Source: Verrucomicrobiota bacterium
Lineage (GTDB): Bacteria > Verrucomicrobiota > Verrucomicrobiia > Methylacidiphilales > JBCCWR01
Assembly: GCA_039192515.1 (NCBI GenBank)
Contig: JBCCXA010000023.1
Span: 1-51,817, forward strand
Direction: 5' to 3'
DNA length: 51,817 nt
Shown here piece after piece: positions 24,274-33,724 of the stretch. The stretch's first letter is position 1; each line of letters begins with the position of its first letter. The notes under the pieces are model-generated. The model did no database searches, had not been told where the DNA came from, and was given only the letters and a program-made list of their open reading frames with translations. A program made the translations under genes and the position numbers.

Positions 24274-27200
24274 ATGAGAAAATACTTCGTTTTGTTGTGG
24301 CTAGGATTAATGAGCTGCGGATGGGCTCAAGAAAGTAGAGAACTACCAAAAGTATTGGAGGAGTGGAAGGACTGGGCACTTTGGGAGAGTGATCATCTCA
24401 ATTGTCCTTCTCCCTACTATAATAAAGAGAAATATATGTGCTTATGGCCCTCTGAGCTCAAGCTAGATGTTGAGCAATCTCAGGGGAATTTCTCATTTGA
24501 TGTGAAAGTATATGATCAAACCTGGGTTGCCTTGCCTGGAGATAACAAAATGTGGCCTAAGGCTGTTAGAGCTAATGGTAAAAGCCTGCCTGTTGTTCTT
24601 CATTCTGGTAAGCCTTCAATTGAGTTAAAGACAGGTAGTTACAAGGTAGCCGGTGCGTTTCAATGGGAGGAAATGCCTCAGCGAATATTGATTCCCAAGG
24701 AAGTGGGTATACTCGCTCTGAGCTTGCATGGAAAGAAAGTCGATATTCCCAACTGGGATAATTCTGGGTATGTCTGGTTGAAGCGAAATCGATCCGAGGC
24801 AAAAGATCGAGATTTCCTGGCACTAAAAATCTATCGCTTATTGCAAGATGGAATTCCGATGTGGCTTGACACAGAGATTGAATTAAGTGTCGCGGGGAAA
24901 AGTCGTGAGGAGGAGTTGGGCTGGTTTCTTCCAAGGGGATGGAAGCTTTCTAGTATCGATGCACCAATTCCTGTGGCGATAGATGATGATGGGAAGATGA
25001 AAGCTCAGGTGAGAGCTGGCAAATGGTTTATTCGTTGCCGAGCTTTTAGGACGGATGATTTAAAGGGTGATGAATTTGCATTTGACGAGCAAGTGAAACC
25101 TATGGCTAAAGATGAGTTAGTCGCTTTTGCGGCAAAGCCCTCTTTCCGTATGATAGAAATCTTAGGGGTTGATTCTATAGATGTCTCGCAAACGACATTT
25201 CCTGAGAAGTGGGCCTCTTATCCCGTTTATTTTTGGGATACGAAAAAGCCCTTCAAGATAGATGAACGGATGAGAGGTATGGGAAATCGGATTCCCGAAG
25301 GTTTGAAGGTTTCACGAAATCTTTGGCTCGCAGACAATGGACAGGGTTTTGTCTATCAGGACCAGATCAATGGCAAAATGCAAGAGATCTGGCGGCTTGA
25401 TGTTCAAGATGGAGTCAAGTTAGGCAGTGTTAAGGTTGATGGGAAAGGTCAACTAATTACGCGTAATCCTAAAACGAATAAAGAAGGGGTAGAGTTACGG
25501 AAAAGAGATTTAAATGTTTCGGCTGTGGGAGAGATAGGAGGCAGAAACGAATTGTCCGCAGTGGGATGGCTCACAGATGTTGAAAAATTAGATGTTACCA
25601 TGCACCTTCCGCCTGGATGGCGCCTGGTCGCTTTATTTGGAGCTGAGAAAGTAGAAGGTGATTGGCTGACGGCTTGGTCATTGCTGGATGTCTTCTTGTT
25701 ACTCATTTTTTCCTTTGTGGTTTTTAAGATGTATGGAGTGTTACCCGGGATTATTGCCTTTGCTGCCATGGGGGTATCTTGGCATGAGGTGAATTTCCCC
25801 AACATGTCATGGCTCGTCTTACTCATGCCTCTAGCACTTTTACGCGTTATCAAGAAGGGTAAGCTTTTATTGGTAGTGAAGGTTTGGAAATATGGAGCAC
25901 TCGCATTGTTGGCAGTGCTATTGATTCCCTTTGTCTACAAGCAGGTGCAATCTGCTATTTATCCACAGTTGGAAGAGAAAGGCGTAAATAATCAAATTTT
26001 TAATACAGTGGCTCGATCGCTCTCTGCCGTGCCCTCAAGTGAGGCCTTGCAAAGTGAATTCATGTTGGAGGAAGCTGTTGATCGCTCAGATAGAGAAGGC
26101 TATGGAATGAATCTTTTGAATAAATCGCAACCCCTCAAAAAAGGTACATGGAAAGGTAAACAGAAAGTGAATCTTCAATATGATGCTCAGGCGAGAATTC
26201 AAACAGGTCCTGCTGTTCCTCAGTGGACGTGGCGAACGGTGACGTGTCGTTGGAATGGGCCGGTATCGGCTGAAGAAACGATTCGCCCGATTTTACTATC
26301 TTTAGAAGGCCAACGTGCACTCACCTTGGCTAGGTTGGTGCTTATTGGCTGGTTACTATTATTGCTCTTACAAATTAGGCAATTAGGGAAAGTTCCTATT
26401 CTTGGGGTGAGGAAGAGCGGGCTAAGAACATGGGTGGCAATAGGAGCGTTCTTTTTATCAGGGCTTCATGATTTAAAGTCAGAAATACCTGACGAGCAGA
26501 CATTAGAAAAGTTACGAACTAGATTGACTGAGAAATCAGATGCTTTTCCAAATGCCGCAGATATTGCCAAAGTCGATCTGCAGTTAGTCGGTGTAGAGCT
26601 TCTTATGAAAATGGAAGTTCATGTAGCTGCGGAATCAGCATTTCCTCTGCCTGGACGGCTGCCTATCTGGTCTCCTGTAGAGATTACGGTAAATAATGCG
26701 GGAGCCCCGGCTTTGCGAAGAGAGGACCAGTATCTGTGGATCGTATTAGACAAGGGAGTTCACCAGATTGAAGTGAGAGGTTTGTTACCTAATGTTTCTG
26801 AGTGGGAGTGGACTTTTCGTTTGAAACCTAGATTTGTGACGGTAGAGGCTTCTGGTTGGACAGTTACTGGAATCAAGGATAATGGAGTGCCAGAGCAACA
26901 AGTCTTTTTTGTTCGTCAGCAATTGGATAGCTCGGGCTCGCAAGATGCCTCCTATGACAAGAAAGATTTCAATCCACTTGTTGCGTTAAATCGATCCTTT
27001 GAACTAGGACTTGTTTGGCAAGTTCAGAATCAAATCACCAAATTATCTTCTATAGATAAGGCGATATCTATCAAGATTCCCCTTTTACCTGGAGAAAAAG
27101 TGATGACTTCTGGTGTCGAGGTAAAAGAGGGGATGGTGGAAGTTTTAATGAGAGCAAATCAGAAAACATTTACTTGGAAAAGCGAGCTGGAGCGCATGAG

Positions 27201-28356
27201 TAAAATAAATCTCGCTGCTGAGGAAACGGATTTGTGGGTAGAGAAATGGACTTTGGTGACTTCCCCAGTTTGGAATGTAACGCTTTCAGGAATTAAGCCT
27301 GTTTTTCAGAAGAATCAAAAAGACTTGTTGCCGGTATGGAGTCCTTGGCCTGGCGAAGAGGTTGAATTTCAGATTAGTAGACCTGAGGCAGTAAGTGGAG
27401 AAACAACAACTGTTTCTTCCGTAAATCATGAAATTCGTTTGGGTAGTCGACATAAACGCTCTATACTCTCTATGTCACTGCAGTGTAGTTTGGGAAGTGA
27501 TTTCGTCATGCAGTTGCCCGAGCAAGCGGAGATCACTTCATTAAAGCATAAAGGTGTAGAGATTCCTGTTCGGACTGAGGGAAAGAATTTGATTATCCCT
27601 GTGCACCCTGGTGAGCAAATGTTAAATATTGAATGGAAAGAAGCAGAAGACATTGGCATTGTTTCAGCTGCAGAGGAAGTCAAGCTGCCAGTTCCTTGTG
27701 CTAATATTCATACATCGATCAAGCTGCCTCTTGATCGATGGGTTCTATGGGCTAAAGGACCATTGCAAGGACCAGCGATTCGTTTTTGGGCTGTGCTAAT
27801 TGGTGCTTTATTCATTGCATGGCTATTAATGCGTTTTAAAGCTCTGCCCATTAAGTCTTGGGAATGGGTGCCATTGCTATTTGGACTGACGCAGGTACAT
27901 GTCATTTCTTCTGTGGTGCTCATCGGTTGGTTATTTGCCTTCGAGTGGCGAGGACGTGAAGGTTATCAAAAACTTAAAGGGGGCTCGTTCAATGTTGTTC
28001 AGGTTTTACTTGGCCTGAGCACGGTGATGGTGGTAGGGATCCTTTTGGCAGTCGTTTACAATGGTCTTTTAGGTAATCCAGAAATGTATATTTCTGGTAA
28101 TGGTTCCTCTAAGTCATGGATGAAATGGTATCAGGCGCAATCCGATGCTTTACTTCCAACTCCTAGTGTTGTTTCCGTATCTATATGGTGGTATCGCTTT
28201 CTGATGTTGGCTTGGGCATTATGGGTAGCGAGCCTGACGGGAAAATGGATGAAGTGGGCTTGGACTCAATTCAACGACGGTCAGATTTGGTGTAAGAAAG
28301 ATAAGAAGAAGCCTGGACCTCCACCGTTAGATCAAATAGCCTCATCATCGAAATAA
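24274..28356 (+). CDS. Giant polytopic membrane protein with large periplasmic beta-rich regions, unknown
   Basis: A 1360-residue protein starting at ATG 24274, with AAAAGGA 8 bases upstream; a TTG at 24244 is the longer option. It has a signal peptide (KYFVLLWLGLMSCGWAQ) and then a periplasmic part of about 450 residues that looks beta-rich. A cluster of four membrane segments follows (residues about 465-565), then further single segments near 685-705 and 720. A second large soluble, beta-rich region spans about 730-1150. The C-terminus has a cluster of about four membrane segments (from residue 1160) and ends with a basic cytosolic tail (KKDKKKPGPPP). I recognise no family. It is divergent from the SBP/vWA/PspA/AAA operon, sharing a 186-base promoter region, so it may be the inner-membrane platform of that system. 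Confidence 0.8.
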   Translation: MRKYFVLLWLGLMSCGWAQESRELPKVLEEWKDWALWESDHLNCPSPYYNKEKYMCLWPSELKLDVEQSQGNFSFDVKVYDQTWVALPGDNKMWPKAVRANGKSLPVVLHSGKPSIELKTGSYKVAGAFQWEEMPQRILIPKEVGILALSLHGKKVDIPNWDNSGYVWLKRNRSEAKDRDFLALKIYRLLQDGIPMWLDTEIELSVAGKSREEELGWFLPRGWKLSSIDAPIPVAIDDDGKMKAQVRAGKWFIRCRAFRTDDLKGDEFAFDEQVKPMAKDELVAFAAKPSFRMIEILGVDSIDVSQTTFPEKWASYPVYFWDTKKPFKIDERMRGMGNRIPEGLKVSRNLWLADNGQGFVYQDQINGKMQEIWRLDVQDGVKLGSVKVDGKGQLITRNPKTNKEGVELRKRDLNVSAVGEIGGRNELSAVGWLTDVEKLDVTMHLPPGWRLVALFGAEKVEGDWLTAWSLLDVFLLLIFSFVVFKMYGVLPGIIAFAAMGVSWHEVNFPNMSWLVLLMPLALLRVIKKGKLLLVVKVWKYGALALLAVLLIPFVYKQVQSAIYPQLEEKGVNNQIFNTVARSLSAVPSSEALQSEFMLEEAVDRSDREGYGMNLLNKSQPLKKGTWKGKQKVNLQYDAQARIQTGPAVPQWTWRTVTCRWNGPVSAEETIRPILLSLEGQRALTLARLVLIGWLLLLLLQIRQLGKVPILGVRKSGLRTWVAIGAFFLSGLHDLKSEIPDEQTLEKLRTRLTEKSDAFPNAADIAKVDLQLVGVELLMKMEVHVAAESAFPLPGRLPIWSPVEITVNNAGAPALRREDQYLWIVLDKGVHQIEVRGLLPNVSEWEWTFRLKPRFVTVEASGWTVTGIKDNGVPEQQVFFVRQQLDSSGSQDASYDKKDFNPLVALNRSFELGLVWQVQNQITKLSSIDKAISIKIPLLPGEKVMTSGVEVKEGMVEVLMRANQKTFTWKSELERMSKINLAAEETDLWVEKWTLVTSPVWNVTLSGIKPVFQKNQKDLLPVWSPWPGEEVEFQISRPEAVSGETTTVSSVNHEIRLGSRHKRSILSMSLQCSLGSDFVMQLPEQAEITSLKHKGVEIPVRTEGKNLIIPVHPGEQMLNIEWKEAEDIGIVSAAEEVKLPVPCANIHTSIKLPLDRWVLWAKGPLQGPAIRFWAVLIGALFIAWLLMRFKALPIKSWEWVPLLFGLTQVHVISSVVLIGWLFAFEWRGREGYQKLKGGSFNVVQVLLGLSTVMVVGILLAVVYNGLLGNPEMYISGNGSSKSWMKWYQAQSDALLPTPSVVSVSIWWYRFLMLAWALWVASLTGKWMKWAWTQFNDGQIWCKKDKKKPGPPPLDQIASSSK

Positions 28357-28396
28357 TATTTGCGCTTTGAATGCTTTGAGCTGAGAATCTTTAGTC

Positions 28397-28993
28397 ATGT
28401 TTAGTGGTATTGTAGAGGAGGCTGGCCAGGTGATTGAGCTAAAGAAAACCGAAACAGGCTGCACATTTACTATTCAGTCAGAAAAGGTTCACAAAGATGT
28501 TAAGCTTGGCGACTCTATTTCTAATAATGGTTGTTGTTTGACGGTCGTTTCATTTGACCTAGAAAAAGGTTTTCTAACATTTGATTTATTAGAGGAGACT
28601 CAACGTGCGACTAATTTAAAGCAATTAGAACAAGGCAGTTTGATTAATCTTGAGCGGTCGCTAGCGGTAGGAGATCGAATCGGAGGTCATTTTGTATCCG
28701 GTCATGTGGATGGCACTGGCGAGATTGTCAAGTGGGAGAGATCGGGAAGCGACTATATCTTAGAAGTTGAAGTTCCAGATGGTGATGAGCGTTATTTAGT
28801 TCCAAAGGGAGCTATAGCAATAGATGGAGTGAGCCTTACTGTAGGTGAGGTGAATGACCGGACTTTCTCAGTATGGATTATTCCCCACACCTATGAAGTT
28901 ACAGCTATGCACCAGCGAAAAGCGGGTGATTTAGTTAATTTGGAGTACGATATGTTGGCCAAATACGTGGAGAAGTTGTTGTCTAGTAAATAA
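28397..28993 (+). CDS. ribE: Riboflavin synthase, alpha subunit
   Basis: A 198-residue enzyme that disproportionates two 6,7-dimethyl-8-ribityllumazine molecules to riboflavin. It has two lumazine-binding repeats. The N-terminal one starts MFSGIVEEAGQV with DSISNNGCCLTVVSFD; the second carries GHFVSGHVDGTGEI and AIDGVSLTVGEVNDR. The essential N-terminal Phe2 and the active-site Ser and Cys of the first repeat are present. The length is typical (about 200-215). The start codon is 40 bases after the 1360-residue protein, on the same strand, so read-through transcription is possible, but a functional link is not implied. No FMN riboswitch was seen upstream. Confidence 0.95.
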   Translation: MFSGIVEEAGQVIELKKTETGCTFTIQSEKVHKDVKLGDSISNNGCCLTVVSFDLEKGFLTFDLLEETQRATNLKQLEQGSLINLERSLAVGDRIGGHFVSGHVDGTGEIVKWERSGSDYILEVEVPDGDERYLVPKGAIAIDGVSLTVGEVNDRTFSVWIIPHTYEVTAMHQRKAGDLVNLEYDMLAKYVEKLLSSK

Positions 28994-29162
28994 CAGTAAG
29001 AATCAGGTCATTATTAGTGTTGAGTTGGCTGCCTCAGGTTGAACACTAGGGATGATAAAGACCGGAATGGTAATTAGATAGAATATGTTGGGCTTGTATA
29101 GGGTATGGAACTAAAAATACTCTGATCAGTCCATGCATAGAGGGTTTCTCTTCCGATGAAGC
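28994..29162. other. Intergenic region between convergent ribE and DUF2237
   Basis: TAGTGTT (29015-29021) and AACACTA (29042-29048) form a perfect 7-base inverted repeat with a partly self-pairing 20-base loop, perhaps a weak terminator. There is no T-run, and I found no gene. Confidence 0.3.
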
Positions 29163-29552
29163 CTATTCAGCGGCATATTCCTTGAGAGCTTCTAGATCGA
29201 TATGCTCTAAAACGGAGCGATGAGTCGCTTCCAAGTGAACTTTGGGTGCCGAGTTGTTTTCAAAGGCTTCTTTCCATCTCAAAGCGCATAAGCACCAACG
29301 ATCTCCAGCTTTTAGTCCTGGGAATCTGTATTGTGGAATGGGAGTTGAGAGATCATTACCAACGGATTTTGAAAACTGTAGAAACTCGTCTGTAGCCGTC
29401 ACACATACAGTATGTCTGCCTGCATCATCTGGTCCGGTCTCACAATATCCCGTTCTGTAAAACCCGGTCATTGGGGAAAAACAGCAAGGTTCTAGTGGTC
29501 CCCCAAGGACATTCTTTTCTTTGGGATGAGTGTCTTCGTTGAAAGCTATCAT
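29163..29552 (-). CDS. DUF2237 family protein
   Basis: A 129-residue protein recognised as DUF2237. The block NVLGGPLEPCCFSPMTGFYR, then GYCETGPDDAGRHTVCVTAT, and GLKAGDRWCLCALRWKEAFE are the conserved family signatures. Several Cys (EPCC, WCLC) could bind metal. The family is widespread and small and has no established role. It is the last gene of a minus-strand run (ispF-tmk-holB-accB-accC-thiE-tag-DUF2237), 5 bases after tag. Family call is confident, function unknown. Confidence 0.87.
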   Translation of the reverse strand: MIAFNEDTHPKEKNVLGGPLEPCCFSPMTGFYRTGYCETGPDDAGRHTVCVTATDEFLQFSKSVGNDLSTPIPQYRFPGLKAGDRWCLCALRWKEAFENNSAPKVHLEATHRSVLEHIDLEALKEYAAE

Positions 29553-29557
29553 AATTC

Positions 29558-30133
29558 CTACTTACTTAGTTCTAGCACTTCGCGATGGCGAAAGCAATCT
29601 GTAGTATGGTCATTCACCATACCGACTGCCTGCATGAAAGCATAACAGATGGTGGAGCCTACAAAACTGAATCCAGCTTTCTTGAGAGCTTTGCTCATGG
29701 CATCGGATTCAGCAGTTTTTGTTGGTACTTGTTCCATCGTTTTCCAACTGTTCTGGATAGGTTCACCGCCAACGAACTGCCAAAGAAAATCACTGAAACT
29801 GCCATGTTCTTCCATGATTTTGAGGTAGCCGCACGCATTGAGTCGGGCAGATTTAATTTTGAGGCGATTGCGAATAATACCAGAATCTTGGAGTAGTTGT
29901 TCCAATTTTTTATCTGTGTAGCGAGCCATTTTGTAGGGGTCGAATTGATCAAAAGCACGGTAGTAGTTATCGCGTTTTTTAAGAATTGTAATCCAACTAA
30001 GTCCGGCTTGAGCTCCGTCCAGCATCAGCTTGGCAAAGAGTGCTTGGTCTTCATAAACTGGCACGCCCCATTCTTCATCATGGTACTTGATGTAGATTTC
30101 AGAGGAAGTGCACCAACGGCAGCGTTTTTTCAT
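29558..30133 (-). CDS. tag: DNA-3-methyladenine glycosylase I
   Basis: A 191-residue base-excision repair enzyme removing 3-methyladenine from DNA. The zinc-snap ligands are present: Cys of RCRWC near the N-terminus, His of KYHDEEWGVP, and His/Cys of VNDHTTDCFRH at the C-terminus. AGLSWITILKKRDNYYRAFD and GFSFVGSTICYAFMQAVGMV are the conserved Tag helix-hairpin-helix and pocket regions. The length fits E. coli Tag (187). Its ATG overlaps the thiE stop by four bases. Certain. Confidence 0.95.
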   Translation of the reverse strand: MKKRCRWCTSSEIYIKYHDEEWGVPVYEDQALFAKLMLDGAQAGLSWITILKKRDNYYRAFDQFDPYKMARYTDKKLEQLLQDSGIIRNRLKIKSARLNACGYLKIMEEHGSFSDFLWQFVGGEPIQNSWKTMEQVPTKTAESDAMSKALKKAGFSFVGSTICYAFMQAVGMVNDHTTDCFRHREVLELSK

Positions 30134-30783
30134 AGTTGCATCCTACTTAAGTGCTTGAAGATATCCATGGCATATTGAGTGGGAGAAGATGCTGTTAACA
30201 AACCGGATACAATAACTACTCGTTGTGCTCCCTTCTCGATCACCTGGGAGATATTTTCTACTTTAATCCCTCCGATGCAGAATACTGGGGCATGAATAAG
30301 ATCCCTCACTTGAGAAATTTCTTGCAATCCAACAGGATTGTAGGTCGGCTTGGTAGGGGTACTAAATAATGGGCCAAAGCCTATGTAATCAGGCTTTTCT
30401 GAAGCGGTTTCGCGAACTTGTAGAAGCGAATGGGTTGATTTCCCAATAATCTTATCAGGGCCTGTGAGCTTGCGTGCAGCATTCACGGCCATGTCGTCCT
30501 GTCCTATATGAACGCCGTCCGCCTGTGTTATGGAAACAAGCTCAGGAAAATCATTGATAATAAGCGGTATATGGTGGTCTTGGGTGATGGGTTGAACAAG
30601 CTTGGTCCACGCGATGATTTCTTCATGGGAAGATTTCTTTGCTCGAATTTGAATAACACCTACACCACCGGCTATAAGTTGCTCGGTGAGCTTAGGCCAG
30701 TCATTGGGTGCACTATATCCGGTGTCCAGGATGGCATAGAGTCTAGCTTTTTGGAGCTGGCTAATTGCGGTAGCGTGATCCAT
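30130..30783 (-). CDS. thiE: Thiamine phosphate synthase
   Basis: A 217-residue TIM-barrel enzyme joining HMP-pyrophosphate and thiazole phosphate to thiamine phosphate. Motifs: GGVGVIQIRAKKSS, LIINDFPELVSITQADGVHI, GQDDM, GKSTHSLLQV and GFGPLFSTPTKP (pyrophosphate/thiazole pocket), then CIGGIKVENISQVIEKGA. Normal length. It is the only thi gene here; no TPP riboswitch was seen. It starts 15 bases after accC and overlaps tag by four bases, so it probably belongs to a mixed housekeeping operon. Confident. Confidence 0.94.
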   Translation of the reverse strand: MDHATAISQLQKARLYAILDTGYSAPNDWPKLTEQLIAGGVGVIQIRAKKSSHEEIIAWTKLVQPITQDHHIPLIINDFPELVSITQADGVHIGQDDMAVNAARKLTGPDKIIGKSTHSLLQVRETASEKPDYIGFGPLFSTPTKPTYNPVGLQEISQVRDLIHAPVFCIGGIKVENISQVIEKGAQRVVIVSGLLTASSPTQYAMDIFKHLSRMQL

Positions 30784-30798
30784 ACAAATGGCACTGGA

Positions 30799-32157
30799 CT
30801 ACTTCTGGTAGTTTTGTTGATCGAGCAGGTGCTGCACAAAGTGGGTGCTGTATTTTCCGCGACGGAAATCAGGATGGCTAAGAATCATCTGTCCTAATGG
30901 AATAGAAGTCTTGATGCCTCGGGTAATGACTTCTTGCATGGCCCTCTCCATGCGAGTGATGGCGTCTTTACGGTTTCTGCCGTAGGCAATCAGTTTAGCA
31001 ACCATAGAGTCGTAATAAGGAGGAATGGAATAGCCTCCATAGACATGGGTATCAATGCGGACGCCTCTGCCGCCAGGTCCATAGAATAGGTCTAGTTTCC
31101 CTGGCGAGGGCATGAAATTATTAAATGGATCCTCTGCATTGATTCGGAACTCCATAGCGTGGCGCATGGGAACAAGATTATCATAAACCTCATGAAGATG
31201 TTCTCCGGCGGCAATGCGGATTTGTTCCTTAACTAAGTCGACAGAATAAACTTCTTCTGTAATAGGATGCTCGACTTGGATGCGGGTATTCATTTCCATG
31301 AAATAGAAATTCCCGTTGTCATCGACGAGGTATTCGATCGTTCCGGCGTTTTGGTAACCAACATGCTCTGCTAGCTTTACAGAGGCCTCACCCATCTTTA
31401 TACGTAATTCCTCACTGAGCATAGGTGAAGGAGCTTCCTCTATGAGTTTTTGGTTACGTCGCTGGATAGAACAGTCACGCTCGCCAACATGAACGATTCT
31501 CCCATGACTGTCACCCATCACTTGAAACTCAATGTGGTGAGGGTTTTCAATGAGTTTTTCGATGTATATAGCAGAGTTTCCAAAAGATTTTTCCGCTTCC
31601 ATCTGAGCGGCGTGGTAACCTTGCACGAGCGAAATATCATTGTGTGCTGGGCGCATGCCTTTGCCGCCGCCGCCAGCGACAGCTTTGATCATGACGGGAT
31701 AACCAATCTTTTGAGCAATTTTAAGGGCTTCGTTTTCAGTTTCAACAATGCCATCGGATCCTGGGGTAATGGGCACTCCCGCTTCTAAGGCTGTATCACG
31801 GGCTGTGGCCTTGTCACCCATCTTAGTAATACATTCAGGGCTAGGGCCAATAAATTTAATGTTACATGAGGCACAAACTTCTGCGAAATGAGTGCTTTCC
31901 GCAAGGAATCCATACCCTGGGTGGATGGCATCTACATCGCCTATCTCAGCAGCGGATATAATGCGGTCTATCTTGAGGTAACTTTCACTACTTGGACCCG
32001 GTCCTATACATACGGCTTCATCAGCAAGTTGAACGTGTAGCGAATCTATATCCGCCTCAGAATAGACTGCCATGGTTTTGATGCCGAATTCTCGGCAGGC
32101 TCGAATGATGCGCAGGGCAATTTCGCCGCGGTTCGCTATGAGAATCTTATCAAACAT
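30799..32157 (-). CDS. accC: Acetyl-CoA carboxylase, biotin carboxylase subunit
   Basis: A 452-residue ATP-grasp enzyme that carboxylates the biotin on AccB, the first step of fatty-acid synthesis. Seen: [42 protein letters not shown] (glycine-rich ATP loop), [20 protein letters not shown], and [11 protein letters not shown] with catalytic Glu, Asn and Arg. Length equals the usual 445-455. It lies 76 bases downstream of accB, the normal accB-accC order. Certain. Confidence 0.97.
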   Translation of the reverse strand: MFDKILIANRGEIALRIIRACREFGIKTMAVYSEADIDSLHVQLADEAVCIGPGPSSESYLKIDRIISAAEIGDVDAIHPGYGFLAESTHFAEVCASCNIKFIGPSPECITKMGDKATARDTALEAGVPITPGSDGIVETENEALKIAQKIGYPVMIKAVAGGGGKGMRPAHNDISLVQGYHAAQMEAEKSFGNSAIYIEKLIENPHHIEFQVMGDSHGRIVHVGERDCSIQRRNQKLIEEAPSPMLSEELRIKMGEASVKLAEHVGYQNAGTIEYLVDDNGNFYFMEMNTRIQVEHPITEEVYSVDLVKEQIRIAAGEHLHEVYDNLVPMRHAMEFRINAEDPFNNFMPSPGKLDLFYGPGGRGVRIDTHVYGGYSIPPYYDSMVAKLIAYGRNRKDAITRMERAMQEVITRGIKTSIPLGQMILSHPDFRRGKYSTHFVQHLLDQQNYQK

Positions 32158-32233
32158 CGTGTTGTTAATCTATCTTTCTAGTTACTGGTGCTCCACCACT
32201 GCTCCTGACAATGTGCCAGGAAAGGGAGACTGA

Positions 32234-32704
32234 TTATTTAGGCCGGATTTTGAATAAGGGTTTGCCAAATTCAACAGGCTTAGCGTTCTCAGCAATAATT
32301 TCAACAATCGTTCCCTTCATTTCGGCCTTGATTTCATTCATAACTTTCATGGCCTCTATAATACAAACGATTGTATTTTCGTTAACTTCTTGTCCAACTT
32401 CGACGTAGGCATCGGATTCTGGAGATGGAGAAATATAAAAGGTTCCCACCATCGGAGAGTTGATCGTGGGTAAGCTATCTGAGGTCTCAACAACCGTAGG
32501 GCTAGCAGCAGCTGGGGCTGCTGGAGCTGGTAATGGGGCTGGCGTTTGATAGGTAATTTGCGGCGTCACTTGGGATATGGTGCCTGTTGCAGCGCCACTT
32601 TCGCGAGCGATACGGATTTTGAAGTCATTTTTCTCTAGCTCGAACTCGCTGAGTTTGTTTTTGTTCATGAGATCGATAACTGATTTGATTTCTTTTAGCT
32701 CCAT
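32234..32704 (-). CDS. accB: Acetyl-CoA carboxylase, biotin carboxyl carrier protein
   Basis: A 156-residue carrier. The N-terminal dimerisation/interaction part (residues 1-35, MELKEIKSVIDLMNKNKLSE) is followed by a Pro/Ala-rich flexible linker (residues 60-85). The biotinyl domain has PMVGTFYISPSPESDAYVEV and IIEAMKVMNEIKAE, whose Lys is biotinylated. It also carries the thumb-type insert of bacterial BCCPs. First gene of accB-accC. Certain. Confidence 0.96.
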   Translation of the reverse strand: MELKEIKSVIDLMNKNKLSEFELEKNDFKIRIARESGAATGTISQVTPQITYQTPAPLPAPAAPAAASPTVVETSDSLPTINSPMVGTFYISPSPESDAYVEVGQEVNENTIVCIIEAMKVMNEIKAEMKGTIVEIIAENAKPVEFGKPLFKIRPK

Positions 32705-32776
32705 GATTTTCCTCGCTGACTTTTAAATTAATAACTCTGACAACAGGCGTGCAGAGTAAGCCAAAAAGGGGTTAGG

Positions 32777-33724
32777 TCAATTGGTTTTTGCTTTATCGTT
32801 AATGGCATGAATTTGCCCAAATATGACCAAACAAGCCCTTTCCAGGGCTAAATCTTGGTCAATATTGCGGTTTAAAGCAAGTCTTAGGTCCTCTAAAGTT
32901 TCGCAAATGGGTGCGGCAGCAGTGTACTCCCCAAGTAATTCTGCGTGCTTCCAAATGCCGCGTATAAGACTGGCAATACTTTGGTCTCGGGCCAGAAGAA
33001 AATCGCTTTCGATTTGAGCGATTTGGACATCTTCACTTTCTAGTGGGTCATTTGTTGATGAGGAGGCATAAGCTTGTTTTAATTTCGCTGCGATATCTTC
33101 ACGTAGTTGCTGCCAGCGTTTGGATAGCTGACTCGCGTAACGGTAAGCTGTATCAGGATGATGACTTTCATTTTGTAGCCAAGAGGTAAGAAAATCTGGA
33201 GTCCAAAGCTCTTCCTGTTGTGGGTCATGAGTGTCTATGACAGCAAGATTGAGGCAGCGTGAAATGATCGTCGGTAGTAGAGCAGTGGGACGGTCGGTGA
33301 GGAGAAAGATAATAGTGTGGTCAGGGGGCTCTTCTAAGGTTTTAAGAAAAGCGTTTGCTGCTTCAGCAGGAGGGAGGCACATGCGGTCAGCGGCAAAGAT
33401 GCCCGCAACTTTCACAGGCGCATCATGGGCATGAAGTTGGAGAGCATGTTCTAGCTTGCGGATTTGCTCAACTTTAAGTCGGCGGGACTTTGATTCAGGT
33501 TTAATCACGTGCAAATCAGCATGAGAGAAAGGCCTTATGTCTTTTTCTTCCTCTATGAGTAGAGAGGATGCTTTATTTATTTTGAGTAAGCTGTGAGCTA
33601 GGTCGTAGAAAAGTGTCTCAAGCTCCTGCATACTTGGCCCTGTCAGTAAATAGGCATGAGCCAGGCGCTCTTCAGCTTGAGCCTTCAGGATACGTTCTTT
33701 AATAACGGATGTCTGGAAAGGCAC
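32777..33724 (-). CDS. holB: DNA polymerase III delta-prime-like subunit
   Basis: A 315-residue clamp-loader protein. It begins with RLAHAYLLTGPSMQELETLF; the P-loop is degenerate, with no GK, as expected for a non-hydrolysing delta-prime. The four-Cys zinc module usual in this family is absent between residues 50 and 70. Conserved parts: RRLKVEQIRKLEHALQLHA, ADRMCLPPAEAANAFLKTLEEPP, FLLTDRPTALLPTIISRC (sensor and SRC arginine-finger motif). The C-terminal domain is poorly conserved. It overlaps the tmk stop by 26 bases, and tmk-holB adjacency is common in bacteria. Confident. Confidence 0.86.
   Translation of the reverse strand: MPFQTSVIKERILKAQAEERLAHAYLLTGPSMQELETLFYDLAHSLLKINKASSLLIEEEKDIRPFSHADLHVIKPESKSRRLKVEQIRKLEHALQLHAHDAPVKVAGIFAADRMCLPPAEAANAFLKTLEEPPDHTIIFLLTDRPTALLPTIISRCLNLAVIDTHDPQQEELWTPDFLTSWLQNESHHPDTAYRYASQLSKRWQQLREDIAAKLKQAYASSSTNDPLESEDVQIAQIESDFLLARDQSIASLIRGIWKHAELLGEYTAAAPICETLEDLRLALNRNIDQDLALERACLVIFGQIHAINDKAKTN

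Noticed and set aside
25449..25853. 134-codon frame antisense to the giant membrane protein
   Set aside because: Low-complexity composition and no domain; the plus-strand gene is continuous through it.
30508..30897. 129-codon frame antisense to thiE/accC
   Set aside because: It overlaps two certain genes on the opposite strand and has no recognisable domain.
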